Source: Eubacterium sp. (lineage in GTDB: Bacteria > Bacillota > Clostridia > Lachnospirales > Lachnospiraceae). Taken from it: DNA of 64,000 nt. This document shows, one piece after another, positions 59,903 to 64,000 of this stretch (position 1 is the first letter of the stretch; every line of letters begins with the position of its first letter). The position numbers were made by a program, and so were the translations under genes. Location of the stretch: contig JAETSX010000022.1 in the NCBI GenBank assembly GCA_021769425.1, positions 1 through 64,000 of the forward strand, read 5' to 3'. The notes beneath the pieces were generated by a model. The model was not told the DNA's origin, made no database searches, and worked only from the letters and a program-made list of their open reading frames with translations.

Positions 59903-62464
59903 ATGTTTGAGTTACAGGTAAACGGAAAAACAGTCAGCGCGGACCAGGACAAAACACTGCTGTCCTTTTTGCGGGATGATTTAAAGATTAGCTCTGCAAA
60001 AGACGGATGCAGCGAAGGCGCCTGCGGAACCTGTACCGTTCTGGTGGATGGTAAGGCAGTGAAAGCCTGTGTGCAGAAGGTGTCGAAATTTGTTGGAAAG
60101 TCCATTCTCACAGTGGAGGGATTGAGCCAGCGGGAACGGGAAGTCTATGAATATTGCTTTGCGGCGACAGGAGCCGTACAGTGCGGGTTCTGCATTCCGG
60201 GCATGGTCATCTGCGCCAAAGCATTGCTGGATGTGAACCCTGATCCGGAAATTGCAGATGTGAAAAAAGCAATCAGGGGAAACATCTGCCGCTGCACAGG
60301 TTATAAGAAAATCGAAGAAGCGATTTTAATGGCGGGAAAATTCTTCCGGGAATCTCTGGAGATCCCAAAGGAGCCGGAAGAACTTCACATGAATGAGCAT
60401 TTTAACCGTCCAGATGCCGCCAAAAAAGTAAACGGAACCGGAAAATATGCGGACGACCTGGAATTTCCCGATATGCTCTATGCAAAAGCAGTGCGTTCCA
60501 GATATCCCCGCGCCAGGGTAAACAAAATTGATATCAGCAAAGCGCTGGCTCATCCGGACTGTGTACGGATTTTGCTGCAGCCGGATGTGCCGGACAATGT
60601 GATCGGCCATATGAAAAAAGACTGGGACGTGATGATTCCGGAAGGCGGAATTACCCGTTATGTGGGAGACTGCCTTGCGCTGGTGGCAGTCAGCCGCAAG
60701 GAAAGCTTAGAAGAGGTGGTTTCTCTGGTGGAAGTGGATTATACAGAGCTGGAGCCTGTAACCACCCCTCAGGACGCTTTGCGGGGAGATGCGCCTTTAA
60801 TCCATGAGGACGGGAATATCATGAGCAAATCCACGCTGGTAAACGGAGATGTGAAAACCGCCATCGCCAATGCAAAATACGTGGTGACGAAAAAGTATAA
60901 AACGCCCCATCAGGAACATGCTTTTATGGAGCCGGAATGCGCCGTTGCAGTGCCGGAAGGGGAAGACGGCCTGTTATTGTACACCGGAAGCCAATCAGTC
61001 TATGACGAGCAGCGGGAAATTGCAATGATGCTGAAAATCCCCAAAGAAAAGGTACACTGCCATTCCATGCTGGTAGGAGGCGGATTCGGCGGCAAAGAGG
61101 ATATGAGCGTCCAGCATCATGCGGCATTGATGGCATGGTATACCAAAAAACCGGTAAAAGTGAAATTTACAAGACAGGAGAGCCTTGCGTACCACACCAA
61201 ACGCCATCCCATGGAAATTGAAATTACAACAGCCTGTGATGAAAACGGAATCTTGATGGGAATGAAAGCAGTTATCATCGCAGATACCGGAGCCTATGCA
61301 TCTTTGGGCGGTCCGGTGCTGGATCGCGCATGCACCCATGCGGCAGGTCCGTATAATTATCAGAACGTGGATATCCTTGGCATGTCTGTGTATACCAATA
61401 ATATGGTTTCCGGCGCCTTCCGAGGATTCGGCGCGGCCCAGAGCAATTTTGCCATGGAGCAGAATCTGAATCTTTTGGCGGAAAAAGTGGGAATCTCACC
61501 CTGGGAAATCCGTTACCGCAATGTGATCCGCCCGGGACAGATTCTTCCCAACGGACAGATTGCAGACGAGAGCACGGGAGCGGCGGAATGTCTGGAAGCA
61601 GTGAAAGAAATTTATGAATCTAATCCGTATGCCGGAATCGCCCTGGGCTGGAAAAACAGCGGAAAAGGCGTGGGAATCATTGACAGCGGCCGCTGCAGGC
61701 TGCGGGTGCAGCAGGGAAAAGTGCACGTACTGACTTCCGCCGCGTGTATGGGACAGGGAATTGCCATCATGTGTGAAACCATCCTCTGTGAAGCCACAGG
61801 CATTGCGCCCGGATTGGTGGTTCACGCAGACGCCGACACTAGGACCACGCCGGACTCCGGCACCAGCACGGCCTCCCGGCAGACAGTGGTAACCGGAGAA
61901 GCCACAAGACTGGCGGCTGAAAAGCTGAAAAAAGACCTGGATGCAGGAAAATCCCTGGCAGATTTGGAAGGAAAAGAATATTACGGAGAATACCACCCCA
62001 TGACGGACGGCCTCACTTCCACAAAAGAATTTCCGGTGCGCCACGTAAGCTACAGCTACGGCGTTCAGGTTGTGCTTCCCGATGAAAAAGGCAAGGTGGA
62101 AAAAGTAGTTGCCGCTTATGATGTGGGAACTCCCGTAAACATCCAGTCTGTGGAAGGACAGATTGAAGGCGGCATGGTGATGGGCCTTGGCTATGCCTTA
62201 ACCGAAGAATTCAAATGCGAGGACGGCTACTGCAAAACCAAACTGGGCACGCTGGGCCTGATGCGTTCCACCGATGTGCCGGAACTGGAGGTAAAGCTGG
62301 TGCAGGGGCCCGGAAAAATTCCGCTGGCATTCGGAGCCAAAGGCTGCGGAGAACTGTGCATGATTCCCACGGGGGCAGCCTGCGCCCATGCCTATTACCG
62401 GCTAGATGGGAAATTCCGGACGCAGATGCCGCTGCGGGATACCTATTATAAGAAGGCGAAATAA
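59903..62464 (+). CDS. xdhD: Molybdenum hydroxylase, XdhD-type xanthine dehydrogenase
   Basis: 853 residues. The N-terminal 2Fe-2S ferredoxin domain has CSEGACGTCTVLVDGKAV, and the second 2Fe-2S domain has CGFCIPGM and GNICRCTGY. The Mo-pterin domain (from about 165) has VGGGFGGKEDM, AFRGFGAAQSNFAMEQ, CMGQGIAI and the catalytic Glu in FGAKGCGELC. It fuses the small and large subunits and lacks the FAD subunit; YgfK is a possible electron partner. XdhD-type enzymes of gut anaerobes are linked to selenium-dependent purine oxidation, but no selenium genes are in the window. AAGGAGG precedes the ATG at 59903. Confidence 0.93.
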   Translation: MFELQVNGKTVSADQDKTLLSFLRDDLKISSAKDGCSEGACGTCTVLVDGKAVKACVQKVSKFVGKSILTVEGLSQREREVYEYCFAATGAVQCGFCIPGMVICAKALLDVNPDPEIADVKKAIRGNICRCTGYKKIEEAILMAGKFFRESLEIPKEPEELHMNEHFNRPDAAKKVNGTGKYADDLEFPDMLYAKAVRSRYPRARVNKIDISKALAHPDCVRILLQPDVPDNVIGHMKKDWDVMIPEGGITRYVGDCLALVAVSRKESLEEVVSLVEVDYTELEPVTTPQDALRGDAPLIHEDGNIMSKSTLVNGDVKTAIANAKYVVTKKYKTPHQEHAFMEPECAVAVPEGEDGLLLYTGSQSVYDEQREIAMMLKIPKEKVHCHSMLVGGGFGGKEDMSVQHHAALMAWYTKKPVKVKFTRQESLAYHTKRHPMEIEITTACDENGILMGMKAVIIADTGAYASLGGPVLDRACTHAAGPYNYQNVDILGMSVYTNNMVSGAFRGFGAAQSNFAMEQNLNLLAEKVGISPWEIRYRNVIRPGQILPNGQIADESTGAAECLEAVKEIYESNPYAGIALGWKNSGKGVGIIDSGRCRLRVQQGKVHVLTSAACMGQGIAIMCETILCEATGIAPGLVVHADADTRTTPDSGTSTASRQTVVTGEATRLAAEKLKKDLDAGKSLADLEGKEYYGEYHPMTDGLTSTKEFPVRHVSYSYGVQVVLPDEKGKVEKVVAAYDVGTPVNIQSVEGQIEGGMVMGLGYALTEEFKCEDGYCKTKLGTLGLMRSTDVPELEVKLVQGPGKIPLAFGAKGCGELCMIPTGAACAHAYYRLDGKFRTQMPLRDTYYKKAK

Positions 62465-62518
62465 TCCTTAAGCTGCGTATTGGCGGGGAGACGGTAAATG
62501 GGAGAGGAACTTATTGCC

Positions 62519-62770
62519 TTCCAACAGGATAATGGCTGAAACTGGGAGGAGGAGAACGGACGCCAAACAGGGGAGGAACCAATTCCTTTCCAACGGGATA
62601 ATGGCTGAAACTGGGAGGAGAACGGACGCCAAACAGGGGAGGAACCAATTCCCTTCCAACGGGATAATGGCTGAAACTGGGAGGAGGAGAACGGACGCCA
62701 AACAGGGGAGGAACCAATTCCCTTCCAACCCTGAATCGTTTCCAGGGAACAGGTTCCTCCCCTGTTTGGC
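62519..62770 (+). repeat. Tandem repeat (66-69 bp) ending in a 19-bp inverted repeat
   Basis: TTCCAAC-starting units at 62519, 62588 and 62654, each carrying GATAATGGCTGAAACTGGGA and CCAAACAGGGGAGGAACC. GCCAAACAGGGGAGGAACC (62697-62715) is the exact reverse complement of 62752-62770, giving a long hairpin after xdhD. Long open frames across it on both strands are repeat artefacts. Confidence 0.88.
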
Positions 62771-62878
62771 TGGCTGTTGGCGATTTGCAGCGGAATATTA
62801 AGTTTGTTGGAAGCGAAATATAAGGTATGTTGGAAGCGAAATATTAAGTTTGTTGGAAGCGCTATGTTTCAATATACA
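62771..62878 (+). other. Short direct repeats, no gene
   Basis: TGTTGGAAGCG occurs three times (near 62800, 62828 and 62851) separated by AAATATTAAG-like sequence. No coding potential seen. Confidence 0.5.
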
Positions 62879-63219
62879 GGAAATTCAGGCGGCTCCTTCC
62901 TCTAAGGAACTGTCGCAAAATAACATACCCATCCTGTTTGTCCTTTTCTTCGATAGCACAATGCAAAAATCGTTTACATAGCCCGCTATGCGCGCGATTT
63001 TTGCATTGCACTCTCAAAGAAAAGTCCTACGCAATATGGGCATGTTATTTTGCGGCAGTTCCTAAGCAAACGGTTCAGGGGCGTCTTTAGTGAAGGCGAA
63101 ATCCACTGCTTACGGAGACTTGGGAAGGAAGGCTTTCCTGACTTCCTTAGTCGGAGTTAGCTGTTAGTTCGCCGGAACGTTGCCCCAGTTAGCGTGAGGA
63201 AGGAGCCGCCTGAATTTCC
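62879..63219. repeat. Nested inverted-repeat element, about 340 bp
   Basis: The ends are perfect 24-bp inverted repeats (62879-62902 and 63196-63219, starting GGAAATTCAGGCGGCTCC). Inside, AGGAACTGTCGCAAAATAAC pairs imperfectly with the segment ending GCGGCAGTTCCT near 63061. At the centre AATGCAAAAATCG pairs with CGATTTTTGCATT. No gene inside. Resembles a MITE nested in a larger palindrome. Confidence 0.8.
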
Positions 63220-63322
63220 GTCCGCTGCCAAAATCTAAAGCGCCCGCCCCAACCAATGTCCCTCAGTTTACCGGAAGAAGAACTTCCAGAACACCGTCCG
63301 CCGCCAAAATCTAAAGCGCCCG
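63218..63322 (+). repeat. 29-bp direct repeat pair
   Basis: CCGTCCGCTGCCAAAATCTA and the following AAGCGCCCG at 63218-63246 recur with one mismatch at 63294-63322. The second copy is 30 nt before the next start codon. Confidence 0.75.
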
Positions 63323-63360
63323 ACCATAAAAAAATTATCCAGGAAAGGAGCCGCCCCATC

Positions 63361-64000
63361 ATGAAGACAGCCGCCCTCATTGTAGCCGCCGGAATGTCCA
63401 CCCGCATGGCACAATTCAAACAATTAATGAAAATCGGCAGCCGCACCATGGCAGAACGCGTAATTGTGAACTTTCAGCAGGCAGGCATAACTGAAATTGT
63501 CATGGTAACCGGATACCGCAGCGATCAACTGGAAAAAGAACTCCAGAACTTTGGAGTCACTTTCTTAAGAAACGCCCAATACGAAACCACTCAAATGTTT
63601 GATTCCGCCAAAATCGGTCTGGAATATCTGAAAGGACGCTGTGACAGCATATTTTTCTGTCCTGTGGATATCCCGTTTTTTATGGAACAAACAGTGGAAA
63701 TCCTCTTAGACCGGCAAGGCGATATCATCCAGCCGGTTTTCCGGGGAAAAGCCGGCCACCCCATATTAATCCGGGCATCCCTGATTCCTGCCATTTTGTC
63801 TTACCAGGGAGAAGGCGGGCTGAAAGGCGCCCTGAATTCCATAGAAAATCTGAAACGCATCCGGGTTCCGGTGGAAGATGAAGCCGTATTGATGGACGCA
63901 GACACCAGAGAAGATTTCAAAAGGCTGGTGGATATCCATAATTCCAGATTGATGCACCCGAAGATTCAGGTGACGCTGGTAAATCACAAAGCATTTTTCG
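63361..64000 (+). CDS. Molybdenum cofactor nucleotidyltransferase (MocA-like), partial
   Basis: The frame is open to the window edge (213 codons seen). The N-terminus MKTAALIVAAGMSTRMAQFK is the NTP-transferase loop of MocA/MobA-like cytidylyl- or guanylyltransferases, followed by EIVMVTGYRSDQLEKEL, FFCPVDIPFF and GKAGHPILI. After about residue 195 the sequence (HPKIQVTLVNHKAFF) looks like the start of a ModE/LysR-type winged helix, so this may be a fusion. AAAGGAG precedes the ATG. It would mature the cofactor of the XdhD-type enzyme upstream. Confidence 0.87.
   Translation, partial: MKTAALIVAAGMSTRMAQFKQLMKIGSRTMAERVIVNFQQAGITEIVMVTGYRSDQLEKELQNFGVTFLRNAQYETTQMFDSAKIGLEYLKGRCDSIFFCPVDIPFFMEQTVEILLDRQGDIIQPVFRGKAGHPILIRASLIPAILSYQGEGGLKGALNSIENLKRIRVPVEDEAVLMDADTREDFKRLVDIHNSRLMHPKIQVTLVNHKAFF

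Overview
The window looks like a chromosomal segment of an anaerobic gut Clostridia, most likely a Lachnospiraceae (Bacillota). The evidence is strong AAGGAGG ribosome binding sites, phi29-like holin/amidase lysis genes, PadR-DUF1700-DUF4097 and PspC genes, an agr-type peptide signalling system, and the ygeW/ygeY/ygeX/ssnA/ygfK/hydA/xdhD purine catabolism set known from gut anaerobes. Genus cannot be fixed from the sequence alone.

Layout. (1) 1-3.7 kb: right end of a prophage or phage-like element, with a lysis cassette, small genes on both strands, and an AbrB-like regulator. Three promoters here carry the same palindrome, TTGGTWACCAA, directly after the -35 box. (2) 3.8-9.1 kb: ABC permease, ATPase, response regulator and histidine kinase, a peptide-sensing or detoxification module. 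(3) 9.3-11.1 kb: pdxS-pdxT for pyridoxal phosphate, where pdxT carries an in-frame tandem-repeat insertion. (4) 11.1-14.3 kb: padR, two envelope-stress type membrane/adhesin-like genes, pspC, and a bacteriohemerythrin. (5) 14.4-18.6 kb: two large Old-Yellow-Enzyme type Fe-S flavoenzymes on the minus strand. (6) 19.0-21.2 kb: a graveyard of decayed transposases.

(7) 21.3-44.1 kb is the highlight: a visibly AT-rich island bounded by transposase remnants on both sides. It encodes what appears to be an undescribed RiPP system. The genes are a 60-residue precursor with a hydrophobic, Trp-rich, cysteine-free core, two paralogous radical SAM enzymes without SPASM cysteines, a PqqD-like (RRE) protein, a GNAT-like protein, and a nucleotidylyltransferase + GT1 glycosyltransferase + MtnK-like kinase that could make and attach a sugar. 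There are also two CPBP-type membrane proteins (one with degenerate motifs), a TraX-like protein, DUF3784 and three ABC systems. An IS66 copy with intact target duplication has inserted between one ATPase and its permease. An agrA/C/D/B-like quorum system closes the island.

(8) 44.2-46.4 kb: IS630 remnant, AraC regulator, a second copy of a 95-bp MITE-like repeat, and a truncated DUF4869 gene. (9) 46.4-64 kb: the purine/urate-type degradation locus (arcC, ygeW, ygeY and a broken ygeX on minus; xanthine/uracil permease, ssnA, ygfK, hydA on plus; a YheO-like regulator on minus; xdhD on plus), ending with a partial molybdenum-cofactor nucleotidyltransferase. Several minisatellites sit at or across stop codons in this genome (9.1, 46.1, 58.8, 62.5 kb), plus one inside pdxT.
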